Assembly (NCBI GenBank): GCA_934647945.1
Contig: CAKUFK010000003.1
Span: 124,001-188,000 of the forward strand
Direction: 5' to 3'
DNA length: 64,000 bases
From: an uncultured Eubacteriales bacterium
Lineage (GTDB): Bacteria; Bacillota; Clostridia; Oscillospirales; Acutalibacteraceae
Shown: in pieces, positions 34,631 to 42,377 of the stretch
Numbering within the stretch: position 1 is the stretch's first letter
Layout: the number at the start of each line of letters is the position of its first letter
The notes under the pieces: generated by a model
What the model saw: the letters and a program-made list of their open reading frames with translations, nothing else
What the model was told of the DNA's origin: nothing
Database searches by the model: none
Position numbers and translations under genes: made by a program

Positions 34631-35150
34631 TATAAAATTATGGCCAACCAGATTCCCGGGGGCCTCGGGCCCCTTCTCTGTATGGCGTTGGTTCAAAAGA
34701 TTCCGTACCCGCCGACTTTCATATGAAAGAGAATCGGCCGATTCTCTAGGGGACCGGGGGCAAGGCCCCCGGGAGACCTTTTGCATCGTTCGGGAACCGA
34801 ACGATTCTTTTGCGGCTCTGGGCAAAAGTGGGTGGCCGCGCATGAATCTCCTTTTCGGCAAGATTCGTTCTTTATGCGCGGACATATGGAAAGAAAGTTT
34901 GGCCTGCGGGCCACCTTCTTTCTTAACGCGAAGAAGGCCGGGCTGACCGCCGTCAAAATCATACGTGGCCTGCCCCGGCCCCCGCAAATGCTTCCGCATT
35001 TGCCCGAGGCTAATCGGGTAGGAACGGGGCAAAGACGTGCCAGGGGGTTCCACCCCCTGGCACCCCGGGTGGTTTTGGCCGACACTTGAACCAACGCCCA
35101 TACATAAAGGGGCTGCGGCCCCGAGGGCTTGGGTGGCTATAAAATCATAC
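34631..35150. mobile_element. MITE-like non-coding element with ~65-bp terminal inverted repeats inside the purine operon
   Basis: The left end (34631-34696) and the reverse complement of the right end (35086-35150) align over about 65 bp. Both run from TATAA/TATGA..TATRGCC through a CCCSGGGGCC block to GTATGG(G)CGTTGGTTCAA. The inside holds several GC hairpins (e.g. near 34751-34772 and 35041-35060) and CGCAAATGCTTCCGCATTTGC (34983-35003). No transposase is encoded. It fills the whole purN-purO gap, starting next to the purO ribosome site and ending 4 bp from the purN stop. Long parts match 43573-43905 in inverted orientation. Confidence 0.72.
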
Positions 35151-35154
35151 GTTT

Positions 35155-35802
35155 TTATCGGTTCCCATCCCCGTCCAGGATATGGGCGATCCGGCCCTCT
35201 ACCCGCACCCGTCCTTCACAGACGAGGGAGACAGCACGGGGCAGGAGCTGCCATTCGGCCTCTTCCATGACCCGGCGCTGCAGGGATTCGGGTGTGTCGT
35301 CCGGCCGGACATCTACCGCCTTTTGCAGCAGAATCGCACCGCCATCCGGCACCTCACTGACAAAATGTACCGTCGCGCCGGTCAGCTTGACGCCGTACCG
35401 GAGCGCCTCTTCATGTACCCGTAGCCCATAATACCCTTTTCCGCAAAAGGAGGGGATCAAAGCCGGATGGACGTTCAAAATCCGGTTTTCGTAGCGGGAT
35501 ATCACCGTGGGGCCGAGAATCGAAAGAAAGCCCGCGAGTACTACAATATCGGCACCGCAGCCCTCGAGCTCCCGCAGGATGGCCGCGTCAAATTCTTCCG
35601 GGGACTCGCAGGCCTTCCGTTCCACCACGGCGGTTTCGATGCCGTGCCGCTTTGCCCGGTCCAGGGCAAACACGCCTGGCTTGGACGAAATGACCCGGAC
35701 GATCCGGCCGTTCCGGATAGCCCCGGCCGCCTCGGCATCCAGTAGAGCCTGGAGGTTGGTTCCGCCGCCCGACACCAATACCGCGATGTTCCGCACACTC
35801 AT
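35155..35802 (-). CDS. purN: Phosphoribosylglycinamide formyltransferase PurN
   Basis: 215 residues from ATG 35802, preceded by AAGGAAGG; an ATG at 35820 is an alternative. It starts MSVRNIAVLVSGGGTNLQAL. The catalytic region shows ILNVHPALIPSFCGKGYYG (Asn and His) and GATVHFVSEVPDGG (Asp at the end). It formylates GAR using 10-formyl-THF (step 3). It follows purM by 24 bp and precedes the repeat element. Confidence 0.97.
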   Translation of the reverse strand: MSVRNIAVLVSGGGTNLQALLDAEAAGAIRNGRIVRVISSKPGVFALDRAKRHGIETAVVERKACESPEEFDAAILRELEGCGADIVVLAGFLSILGPTVISRYENRILNVHPALIPSFCGKGYYGLRVHEEALRYGVKLTGATVHFVSEVPDGGAILLQKAVDVRPDDTPESLQRRVMEEAEWQLLPRAVSLVCEGRVRVEGRIAHILDGDGNR

Positions 35803-35826
35803 CCCGCCTTCCTTTTCCATGATCCT

Positions 35827-36861
35827 TTATACCAGCCGGACGCCTTCGGTCCCGGTCTGCACCTCGCCCAGGATCACGGCCTCTTCCCCTGCCCCGTTCA
35901 GGATGCGGACCGCCTCGTCCGCCTTGCCGGCGGGCAAGGCAAGGCACAGGCCGACGCCCATATTGAAGGTATTGAACATATCCCGCTCCGGGATGGCCCC
36001 GGTCTTCTGAATCAGGTCGAAAATGGGCAGGACCGGCACCGCCTTCTTCTCGATAACCGCCGTGAGTCCGTCGGGCAGCATCCGCGGGATGTTTTCATAG
36101 AATCCGCCGCCGGTGATATGGGATACCCCATGGACCGGTACCGCCTCCAGCAGGGCGAGCAGAGGCCGAACATAGATTTTCGTCGGGGTGAGAAGGGCCT
36201 CGCCCAGGGTGGCGCCGAGTTCACCGCAATAGGCCCCGACGGTTTTCTCCGAGATGTCGAACACCTTGCGGACCAGGGAAAAGCCGTTGGAATGCACCCC
36301 GCTGGATTTCACGCCGATCAGGGCGTCGCCAGCCTGTACCCGGCTGCTGTCCACGATGTTGTGATAATCCGCTATGCCCACGCAGAAGCCGGCCAGATCG
36401 TATTCATCCACCGGATAGAAGCCCGGCATCTCAGCGGTCTCGCCGCCGATCAGGGCGCAGCCCGCCTGCACACAGCCCTCCGCGACCCCCGCCACGATGG
36501 CGGCGATCTTTTCCGGCACATTCTTCCCGCAGGCAATGTAATCGAGGAAAAACAAGGGCTTTGCGCCCGAACACGCCACGTCATTCGCGCACATGGCTAC
36601 GCAGTCAATCCCCACTGTGTCGTGCTTGTCCAGCAGGAAGGCCAGCTTCAGCTTGGTGCCGACACCGTCCGTGCCCGAGACGAGTACCGGCCGCTCCATC
36701 CCTCCGAGCTCCGGTTCAAACAGGCCGCCGAAGCCGCCTATCCCGGACAGTACACCCGGGATTTTTGTGCGCGCCACGTGGGATTTCATCAACTCCACCG
36801 CTTTATACCCGGCGGTTACATCCACACCCGCGGCGGCATAACTTTTGCTCACGCTCTCCAT
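35827..36861 (-). CDS. purM: Phosphoribosylformylglycinamidine cyclo-ligase (AIR synthetase) PurM
   Basis: 344 residues, full length. It starts MESVSKSYAAAGVDVTAGYK. Motifs: LVSGTDGVGTKLKLAF (ATP-binding), ALIGGETAEMPGFY, SSGVHSNGFSLVRKV and HITGGGFYENIPRML. It makes AIR from FGAM with ATP (step 5). GGAAAGGAAGG precedes the ATG. It lies between purF and purN in the operon. Confidence 0.98.
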   Translation of the reverse strand: MESVSKSYAAAGVDVTAGYKAVELMKSHVARTKIPGVLSGIGGFGGLFEPELGGMERPVLVSGTDGVGTKLKLAFLLDKHDTVGIDCVAMCANDVACSGAKPLFFLDYIACGKNVPEKIAAIVAGVAEGCVQAGCALIGGETAEMPGFYPVDEYDLAGFCVGIADYHNIVDSSRVQAGDALIGVKSSGVHSNGFSLVRKVFDISEKTVGAYCGELGATLGEALLTPTKIYVRPLLALLEAVPVHGVSHITGGGFYENIPRMLPDGLTAVIEKKAVPVLPIFDLIQKTGAIPERDMFNTFNMGVGLCLALPAGKADEAVRILNGAGEEAVILGEVQTGTEGVRLV

Positions 36862-36912
36862 ATCCGTTTCCTTCCTTTCACCGTCTTGAGGCCGCTGCCG
36901 GGGCCTGCCTTC

Positions 36913-38322
36913 TCATTCTTTCCCGGTCCAGCAATAGGTGCAGACCAGCTCGGGATCAATCCCGATGGATGCGAGCATCCCTTCGAGGGTCTGATACCGG
37001 AGCGACGTGACCCGCAGCCGCCGGCAGATACCCTCCACCATCCGGCCATACCGCTCGGATCGGGCGTCGATATACTCCTCCAGATGGCGGAAGCCTTCCT
37101 CCCCCTCCAGATCCTGGATGACCGTGTGGGTAATCAGATCCATATCAGAGGTGGAACGGGAGAAATTGAGGTATTTGCAGCCAAACATGATGGGCGGGCA
37201 GGCGGGGCGGATATGCACCTCTTTCGCGCCGCTGTTGTACAGGAAATCGACTGTTTCCCGCATCTGGGTCCCCCGGACGACCGAATCGTCGATGAACAGG
37301 AGCCGTTTATCCCGGATCAGGGTGTCCACGGGGATCAGCTTCATGTGCGCCACCTGGTTGCGCACCGCCTGGTTCTGCGGCATGAAGCTGCGGGGCCAGG
37401 TGGGGGTATATTTGATGAAGGGGCGGGCGAAGGGGATTCCCGACTCATTGGCGTAGCCGATGGCGTGGGCTGTACCTGAATCGGGGACACCTGCGACGTA
37501 GTCCGCGTCGGTATCCCTGTCCTGCTGAGCGAGGATCCGGCCGCAGTCGTACCGCATCTGCTCCACGTTCACCCCTTCATAGGAAGAAGTCGGATACCCG
37601 AAATAGGTCCAGAGGAACGCGCAGATTTTCATCGGCTTGCGCGCAGGCACGAGGGTTTCGTATCCGTCCGCTGTGATCCGGACGATCTCCCCGGGGCCCA
37701 GGCTGTATTCGTCCCGGTATCCCAGGTTGAGATAAGCGAAGGACTCAAAGGAGACGCAGGTGGCTCCCTCTTTTTTGCCGACGATCAGCGGGGTCCGGCC
37801 CATCCGGTCCCTCGCGGCGACGAGGCCGTCCTTTGTCAGCAGCAGCATGGTCATGGATCCATCGATGAGCTCCTGGGCGTTCCGGATCCCATCGGCGAGG
37901 GTATCCTTCTGGTTGATCAGGCAGGCGGTCAGCTCGGTGGCGTTGACTTTGCCCCCGCTCATCTCCAGAAAATGGGAGCTGCCGTTTTCAAAGGCGTGCC
38001 CGACCAGCTCCTCCAGGTTGTTGATCCGCCCCACCGTGGTGATGGCATAGGTGCCGAGATGGGAACGCACGATCAACGGCTGCGGATCGGTGTCGCTGAT
38101 GCAGCCGATGCCGAGCGGGCCCGCCATTTCGTCCACATCCCGCTCAAATTTGGTGCGGAACGGGGAATTCTCGATGTTGTGAATGGCCCGTTCAAAGCCG
38201 GTCTCGGCGTTGTATACCGCCAGGCCGCCCCGTCTCGTGCCCAAATGGGAGTGGTAATCCACCCCGAAAAACAGATCGGTAATGCAGTTGTCGCTGGATG
38301 CCACGCCAAAAACGCCGCCCAT
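36913..38322 (-). CDS. purF: PurF-like amidophosphoribosyltransferase lacking glutaminase residues
   Basis: 469 residues, PurF length. The PRPP motif LLFIDDSVVRGTQMRE and the likely 4Fe-4S cysteines (KICAFLWTYFG, PACPPIMFGC, CTYCWTG) are kept. The glutaminase start is MGGVFGVASS; in PurF the catalytic residue is the Cys of CGVFG, here Gly. The HRGQE-type motif reads TRRGGLA and the NGN loop reads VGRINN. In-frame codons upstream reach a stop without a start, so no Cys is missed by start choice. It may use free ammonia or a partner glutaminase to make phosphoribosylamine (step 1). Position between purC and purM supports a purine role. Confidence 0.85.
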   Translation of the reverse strand: MGGVFGVASSDNCITDLFFGVDYHSHLGTRRGGLAVYNAETGFERAIHNIENSPFRTKFERDVDEMAGPLGIGCISDTDPQPLIVRSHLGTYAITTVGRINNLEELVGHAFENGSSHFLEMSGGKVNATELTACLINQKDTLADGIRNAQELIDGSMTMLLLTKDGLVAARDRMGRTPLIVGKKEGATCVSFESFAYLNLGYRDEYSLGPGEIVRITADGYETLVPARKPMKICAFLWTYFGYPTSSYEGVNVEQMRYDCGRILAQQDRDTDADYVAGVPDSGTAHAIGYANESGIPFARPFIKYTPTWPRSFMPQNQAVRNQVAHMKLIPVDTLIRDKRLLFIDDSVVRGTQMRETVDFLYNSGAKEVHIRPACPPIMFGCKYLNFSRSTSDMDLITHTVIQDLEGEEGFRHLEEYIDARSERYGRMVEGICRRLRVTSLRYQTLEGMLASIGIDPELVCTYCWTGKE

Positions 38323-38366
38323 ACAGGTCCCCCTTCTATATCGTCAAACACGGAATGAAAAACCAA

Positions 38367-38401
38367 GACTATAGGCCAAAAGTCTTATTTGGCCTATAGT
38401 C
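38367..38401 (-). terminator. Perfect 14-bp hairpin between purC and purF, attenuator-like
   Basis: GACTATAGGCCAAA pairs perfectly with TTTGGCCTATAGTC across a 7-nt loop. On the transcribed (minus) strand it is followed by TTGG and T5. It could partly terminate the operon or act as a processing/stability structure between purC and purF. Confidence 0.6.
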
Positions 38402-38413
38402 GTCAGCCGGCTG

Positions 38414-39124
38414 TTATTCGCCCAGCAACCGGCGGAGGATTTCCTTGTAGGCTTCCTCTTCTCCGCCCAGATCCCGGCGGAAGCGGTCTTTATCCAGCTT
38501 TTCATGGGTGTGGACATCCCAGAACCGGCAGGTATCGGGTGAGATTTCGTCCGCGAGGACGATGGTCCCGTCGGACAGCTTGCCGAATTCCAGCTTGTAA
38601 TCCACCAGAAGGATGTCCCGGTTCAGCAGGTACTTTTTGAGCACCTCGTTGACCTTGAAGGCGTACTTCGAAATGGTGTCCAAGTCGTCCTTGGTCGCGA
38701 TGCCCAATGCCAGGATATGGGAATCGTTAATCATCGGGTCGCCCAGGCTGTCGTCCTTGTAGCTGTACTCCAGGGATGGCCGCTTGAGCACCGTGCCCTC
38801 CGGCACCCCGAACCTTTTGGAGAAGGAACCGGCGGCGATGTTGCGGATGATGACCTCCAGCGGGACGATCGTGACTTTTTTGACCAGCGTCTCCCGGTCG
38901 GACAGTTCTTCCACGTAGTGGGTGGGGATGCCTTCCTTTTCCATGAGCTTCATCAGATGGTTGGTCACGCGGTTGTTGATGACGCCCTTGCCGATGATGG
39001 TGCCCTTCTTTTCGCCGTTGAAGGCAGTCGCGTCGTCCTTATAATCCACGATGTAAAGCTCCGGATCCTCGGTGGCGAAAACTTTTTTGGCTTTTCCTTC
39101 GTAAAGCTGTTCCCGTTTTTCCAT
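38414..39124 (-). CDS. purC: SAICAR synthetase PurC
   Basis: 236 residues from ATG 39124 (AAAGGAG upstream), starting MEKREQLYEGKAKKVF. Motifs: YKDDATAFNGEKKGTI, VPLEVIIRNIAAGSF, LVDYKLEFGK and LADEISPDTCRFWD. It condenses CAIR with aspartate (step 8). An in-frame ATG at 39148 overlaps the ribosome site. It lies 53 bp after purE and is followed by a strong hairpin before purF. Confidence 0.98.
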   Translation of the reverse strand: MEKREQLYEGKAKKVFATEDPELYIVDYKDDATAFNGEKKGTIIGKGVINNRVTNHLMKLMEKEGIPTHYVEELSDRETLVKKVTIVPLEVIIRNIAAGSFSKRFGVPEGTVLKRPSLEYSYKDDSLGDPMINDSHILALGIATKDDLDTISKYAFKVNEVLKKYLLNRDILLVDYKLEFGKLSDGTIVLADEISPDTCRFWDVHTHEKLDKDRFRRDLGGEEEAYKEILRRLLGE

Positions 39125-39177
39125 GTCCATCGACTCCTTTGTATTCATATCTTTTTGATGCTGTAAACCTATCCCGT

Positions 39178-39684
39178 TTATGCGCCGAGGGTTTCGGCGA
39201 GCTTTCGGTCCTTCTCCTCGACACCGCGGGCCATATCGGCCTTTTTATCCAGCAGTTTCTGCTGCAGCGCCCCGTCGGAGAGGGCGAGAATCTGCGCGGC
39301 GAGGAGGGCGGCGTTTTCCGCCCCGTCGATCGCGACGGTCGCGACCGGGATGCCCGACGGCATCTGCACCGTCGACAGCAGGGCGTCCAGCCCGTCGAGG
39401 GTAGAGGATTTCACCGGGATGCCGATGACCGGCAGGATGGTGTGGGCGGCGAGCACCCCCGCGAGATGCGCGGCCTTGCCCGCGGCGGCGATAATGACGC
39501 CGAAGCCGTTCTCCGCCGCCCCCGCGGCGAATGCCGCCGCCTTTTCCGGGGTCCGGTGGGCGCTCATCACATGTGCCTCCACCGGGATGCCGAGCGCTTT
39601 CAGGGTGTCGATGGCTTTCCCCACGACCGGAAGGTCGCTGTCACTGCCCATGATGACCGCCACTTTTTTGGAATTCTCCGTCAT
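39178..39684 (-). CDS. purE: N5-carboxyaminoimidazole ribonucleotide mutase PurE (class I)
   Basis: 168 residues from ATG 39684 (AAAGGAC upstream), starting MTENSKKVAVIMGSDSD. The class I features are GSDSDLPV, HVMSAHRTPEKA and AGKAAHLAGVLAAHT. It moves the carboxyl group of N5-CAIR to form CAIR. No purK is in the window. It is the first structural gene of the operon, behind a leader containing a small ORF and a terminator. The frame is open further upstream but that region is leader. Confidence 0.97.
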   Translation of the reverse strand: MTENSKKVAVIMGSDSDLPVVGKAIDTLKALGIPVEAHVMSAHRTPEKAAAFAAGAAENGFGVIIAAAGKAAHLAGVLAAHTILPVIGIPVKSSTLDGLDALLSTVQMPSGIPVATVAIDGAENAALLAAQILALSDGALQQKLLDKKADMARGVEEKDRKLAETLGA

Positions 39685-39716
39685 TGCATTCGTCCTTTCT
39701 TCACAGTCCGGCACGG

Positions 39717-39751
39717 AAAAAAACAGGCTGCGGCACGCCCGCGCCACAGCC
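39717..39751 (-). terminator. Leader terminator (attenuator) ahead of purE
   Basis: On the minus strand a GC stem GGCTGTGGC/GCCGCAGCC (39751-39743 with 39734-39726) is followed within 2 nt by a run of seven T. It lies between the purine promoter and purE, so it must be bypassed for operon expression. Confidence 0.82.
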
Positions 39752-39754
39752 CGC

Positions 39755-39829
39755 TCATCCTGCACGTTTCCCCGCACCCGTGCCCTCGACGCGACGGCTT
39801 CCGAGCATCTTCCCACAAGCCAGACGCAT
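39755..39829 (-). CDS. Putative 24-residue leader peptide of the purine operon
   Basis: ATG at 39829 with AAGGAGG 8 nt upstream, reading MRLACGKMLGSRRVEGTGAG and then KRAG before TGA at 39755. It begins about 24 nt after the predicted transcription start. Its stop codon is 3 nt from the base of the leader terminator, so a ribosome finishing or stalled there would cover the 5' arm. No homologue is known to me. Coding is inferred only from the strong ribosome site and placement. Confidence 0.55.
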   Translation of the reverse strand: MRLACGKMLGSRRVEGTGAGKRAG

Positions 39830-39859
39830 GTCGACGACCTCCTTACACATCTTGCTTTC

Positions 39860-39888
39860 ATTGTATTGCAAAACCCCGAAAATTGCAA
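39860..39888 (-). promoter_or_regulatory. Promoter of the purine operon
   Basis: Read on the minus strand: TTGCAA (39888-39883), 17-bp spacer, TACAAT (39865-39860). Predicted start near 39853. Confidence 0.85.
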
Positions 39889-40070
39889 GGCGTATTCCCG
39901 CTCCCCGCAAAATTTGTGGAGTTGGAAGGCGAAAGCGAAGCGGACACAGGGGATTTTGTCTATTTTGCGGATCTCTGCAGGCTTCCAAAAAAATTCAGAA
40001 TCTTTTCACTAGGTTTTACGCCGTCCATCGTGTATAATGTCGTATAAGGGAGTTTTAGGGAGGCCGCCAC

Positions 40071-41117
40071 ATGATCGTTGTAATCCCTGCCTATCAGCCG
40101 GATGACCGTCTGGTTGATCTTGTAAACGAGCTGCGGGAGAAGACCGCTTATCCTATCCTGGTGGTCGACGACGGGAGCTCCTCCGACCGTGCCCCGGTTT
40201 TTGAAGCTGTCGGGCGGATCTGCACCGTCCTGCGGCATCCGCTTCATATGGGCCGCGGCCGGGCGGTCAAGACCGCGCTGTCTTACGCGGTCTCCGCCTA
40301 TCCGCAGGAGCCGGGGGTCGTGGTCGCGGATGCCAGCGGATCCTTCAACGTTTCCCATATCCTTGAGGTGAGCGACACCTTGCGGGTGCATCCTGATTCC
40401 CTCGTCATCGGAGCCAGACGATATCGGGACAAGGGCCCACTGCGCGGCCGCCTGAACGATACGCTGTTCCGCTACGTTTTCGCGTTTGCCAGCGGCGCCA
40501 AATTGCGGGACCCCCGCTCCGGGCTGCGCGCTTTTTCCCTCAGACGGATCCCGGAGCTGCTGGACTGCCCGGGCGAGGGAGCGGAATACGATGTGTCGGT
40601 ACTGCTGGGCTGCCTCCAAAACCATGTCCCGGTTCTGGAGGTGCCGCTGGAAACGGCCCGGCCGGACCGTCAGACGGACGGCCGTTCGCTGCGGCAGTTC
40701 ATCCGCGTATATTCCGCCCTCTTTCAATACACGGGCGTGGCCGTGCTGAGCTTTCTGGTCGACTATTTTCTGTTCCGGCTGTTTTACAGAGTATTGTCCG
40801 GTGTGGATTTTTCCGCCCTCGTCGGCATTTCCGCGGTGCGCATCTGCAACGTGATCGCGCGAATGCTGAGCTCTACCCTGAATTTCACCCTCAACCGCCA
40901 GCTGGTCTTCAAAGACAAAGGCAACCTGCTGGCTTCCGCTCTCAAATATTACGCCGTTGTGGTGCTGATCCTGCTGGTCAACACTTGTCTGCTGATGTTC
41001 CTCAACGAGTTTTGCGGTATCCCGGCCCAGATCGCCAAATTGATTACCGAGGCGGTCCTCTTTACGGCCAGTCTGCTCCTGCAACGTATTTTCGTGTTTC
41101 GGGGCAGGTCCCGTTGA
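40071..41117 (+). CDS. Family 2 glycosyltransferase fused to a GtrA-like membrane domain
   Basis: 348 residues. Residues 1-215 are a GT2 (DPM/DPG-synthase-like) domain: MIVVIPAYQPDDRLVDLV, VVDDGSSSD, HMGRGRAVKTAL and the ADASG metal site. Residues about 220-345 are a GtrA/DPMS-like domain with four transmembrane helices, including LNFTLNRQLVFKDKG and LLLQRIFVFRGR. Such fusions make or flip polyprenyl-phosphate sugars used to decorate cell-wall polymers. A TATAAT at 40033-40038 is a possible -10. It is divergent from purE. Confidence 0.9.
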   Translation: MIVVIPAYQPDDRLVDLVNELREKTAYPILVVDDGSSSDRAPVFEAVGRICTVLRHPLHMGRGRAVKTALSYAVSAYPQEPGVVVADASGSFNVSHILEVSDTLRVHPDSLVIGARRYRDKGPLRGRLNDTLFRYVFAFASGAKLRDPRSGLRAFSLRRIPELLDCPGEGAEYDVSVLLGCLQNHVPVLEVPLETARPDRQTDGRSLRQFIRVYSALFQYTGVAVLSFLVDYFLFRLFYRVLSGVDFSALVGISAVRICNVIARMLSSTLNFTLNRQLVFKDKGNLLASALKYYAVVVLILLVNTCLLMFLNEFCGIPAQIAKLITEAVLFTASLLLQRIFVFRGRSR

Positions 41118-41128
41118 TCCTTCTGCCG

Positions 41129-41165
41129 CGGCAAAGCCCGTTCCCGGGTCTTGCCGTTTCTTTTT
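41129..41165 (+). terminator. Intrinsic terminator after the GT2-GtrA gene
   Basis: CGGCAA...CCCG pairs with CGGG...TTGCCG (41129-41140 with 41145-41156), followed by a T-rich tail TTTCTTTTT. Confidence 0.78.
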
Positions 41166-41179
41166 CGTTTCTTTTGCCA

Positions 41180-41209
41180 TAGACAGGTCAAAACCGGATA
41201 TGCTACAAT
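41180..41209 (+). promoter_or_regulatory. Promoter of the GGDEF gene
   Basis: TAGACA (41180-41185), 18-bp spacer and an extended -10 TGCTACAAT (41201-41209). Confidence 0.65.
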
Positions 41210-41236
41210 TATAAAAACGGAAGGAGGCGAGAGGAT

Positions 41237-42328
41237 ATGTGGCGAGCCGTGCGCCGAGTGCCGGAGTTCCTTCGGGCAAGCGACGAGCAGATGCGGCGGG
41301 ACCAGGACTTGATCCGGCGCAAGAATTTAGGCACCCTGAAAAGCGTTTGCCTGGTATACACCCTGCTTCTGCTGGCCTACTCCGTCACCGCCTTCTTCCT
41401 GTTCGACAGCATCCCGCTGCGCGTCCTGTACGGGATTTTCGTTGCCGCCCAGCTCGCCTTCGACATCTGGCTTCTCAGCGTCCGGACCAGCCCGCCGGCA
41501 TACAGACGGGTCCAGGCCATGTGCACCCTCCTGTCCCTGTTGATTATGGGCTTCGTCATCGCCGTCTCGGTTTTCCCGTATCCCGACCGGCCCGCCATCT
41601 TTTTTTCGCCGGTTTTGGTCGGCATGGCCGTGGTTTTCCTCTTTTCCTTCCGCCAGCTTTTTCTCTCCCTGACGCTGTACACCGCGGTTTTCATCGTGCT
41701 GGCGGTGCTGCTCAAAGCCCCGGCTGCGCTGGTATACGATATATGGGCCGTCATCCCGGCTTATATCATCGCCCTGTTCTGCGCCGTTGTTGTCGTCAAG
41801 CTGCGGGTCAGCGATTCCCGCTCCCGTGCCCGTTGGATGCAGCTTAGTGTCCTCGACCGTCCCACCGGCCTGCTGAACAAAGCGTCCTGTGAAGAGCTGT
41901 GCCGGCGCTTTCTCTGCATGGAACCGGATACCCGTTCTGCGATGCTGATCGTGGACATGGATCATTTCAAGGAAATCAACGATTCCGAAGGGCATCTGTT
42001 CGGGGATAAGGTCCTTTACGGTATCGGCGCCATCCTGCAGAACGACCTGGATGAGGATACCATCACCGGACGGATCGGCGGGGACGAGTTTCTGATCCTT
42101 GTCAAGCACGCCCGGGAACGGGCGGCGGAAAACCTGGCCGGCCGGCTGCTCTCCCGGCTGCGTCAGGCGCACGTCTCGGAAGCGGGAGCCGCGGTCACAT
42201 GCAGCATCGGCATCGCCTACGCCGAGGCCGGCGGGAAGGATTACGCCGCCCTTTTCGAACAGGCGGACAAGGCCCTGTACCAGGCCAAACGCGGCGGCGG
42301 AAACCGCTGGGCCGTATATGGCCGATAG
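41237..42328 (+). CDS. Membrane-anchored diguanylate cyclase (GGDEF domain)
   Basis: 363 residues. Six hydrophobic segments lie between about 35 and 195, followed by a GGDEF domain starting near residue 210 (DRPTGLLNKASCEEL). The active-site loop reads GRIGGDEFLIL, so catalytic residues are intact, and metal-binding VDMDHFKEIND precedes it. The C-terminal helix ADKALYQAKRGGGNRW is typical. It should make cyclic di-GMP in response to an unknown membrane cue. AAGGAGGCGAGAGGA precedes the ATG. No c-di-GMP effector is obvious nearby. Confidence 0.92.
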   Translation: MWRAVRRVPEFLRASDEQMRRDQDLIRRKNLGTLKSVCLVYTLLLLAYSVTAFFLFDSIPLRVLYGIFVAAQLAFDIWLLSVRTSPPAYRRVQAMCTLLSLLIMGFVIAVSVFPYPDRPAIFFSPVLVGMAVVFLFSFRQLFLSLTLYTAVFIVLAVLLKAPAALVYDIWAVIPAYIIALFCAVVVVKLRVSDSRSRARWMQLSVLDRPTGLLNKASCEELCRRFLCMEPDTRSAMLIVDMDHFKEINDSEGHLFGDKVLYGIGAILQNDLDEDTITGRIGGDEFLILVKHARERAAENLAGRLLSRLRQAHVSEAGAAVTCSIGIAYAEAGGKDYAALFEQADKALYQAKRGGGNRWAVYGR

Positions 42329-42344
42329 GAACCGGCAAAAATGA

Positions 42345-42377
42345 GGGATCCCCGGTCCGCCGACCGGAGATCCCTTT
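42345..42377. terminator. Bidirectional terminator between the GGDEF and phosphoesterase genes
   Basis: 13-bp stem with one mismatch (42345-42357 with 42362-42374) and T3, located between convergent genes. Confidence 0.65.

Noticed and set aside
34616..35101. N-terminal extension of PurO into the repeat element
   Set aside because: Open frame only by chance; the ribosome site and family-typical start are at 34615.
36118..37479. 453-codon plus-strand frame opposite purM and purF
   Set aside because: It spans two clear convergent-strand genes and has shadow-like composition.
39684..39860. Guanine/adenine or PRPP/ppGpp riboswitch in the purE leader
   Set aside because: Leader is short and lacks the conserved aptamer core sequences I know; the small ORF and terminator fit better.
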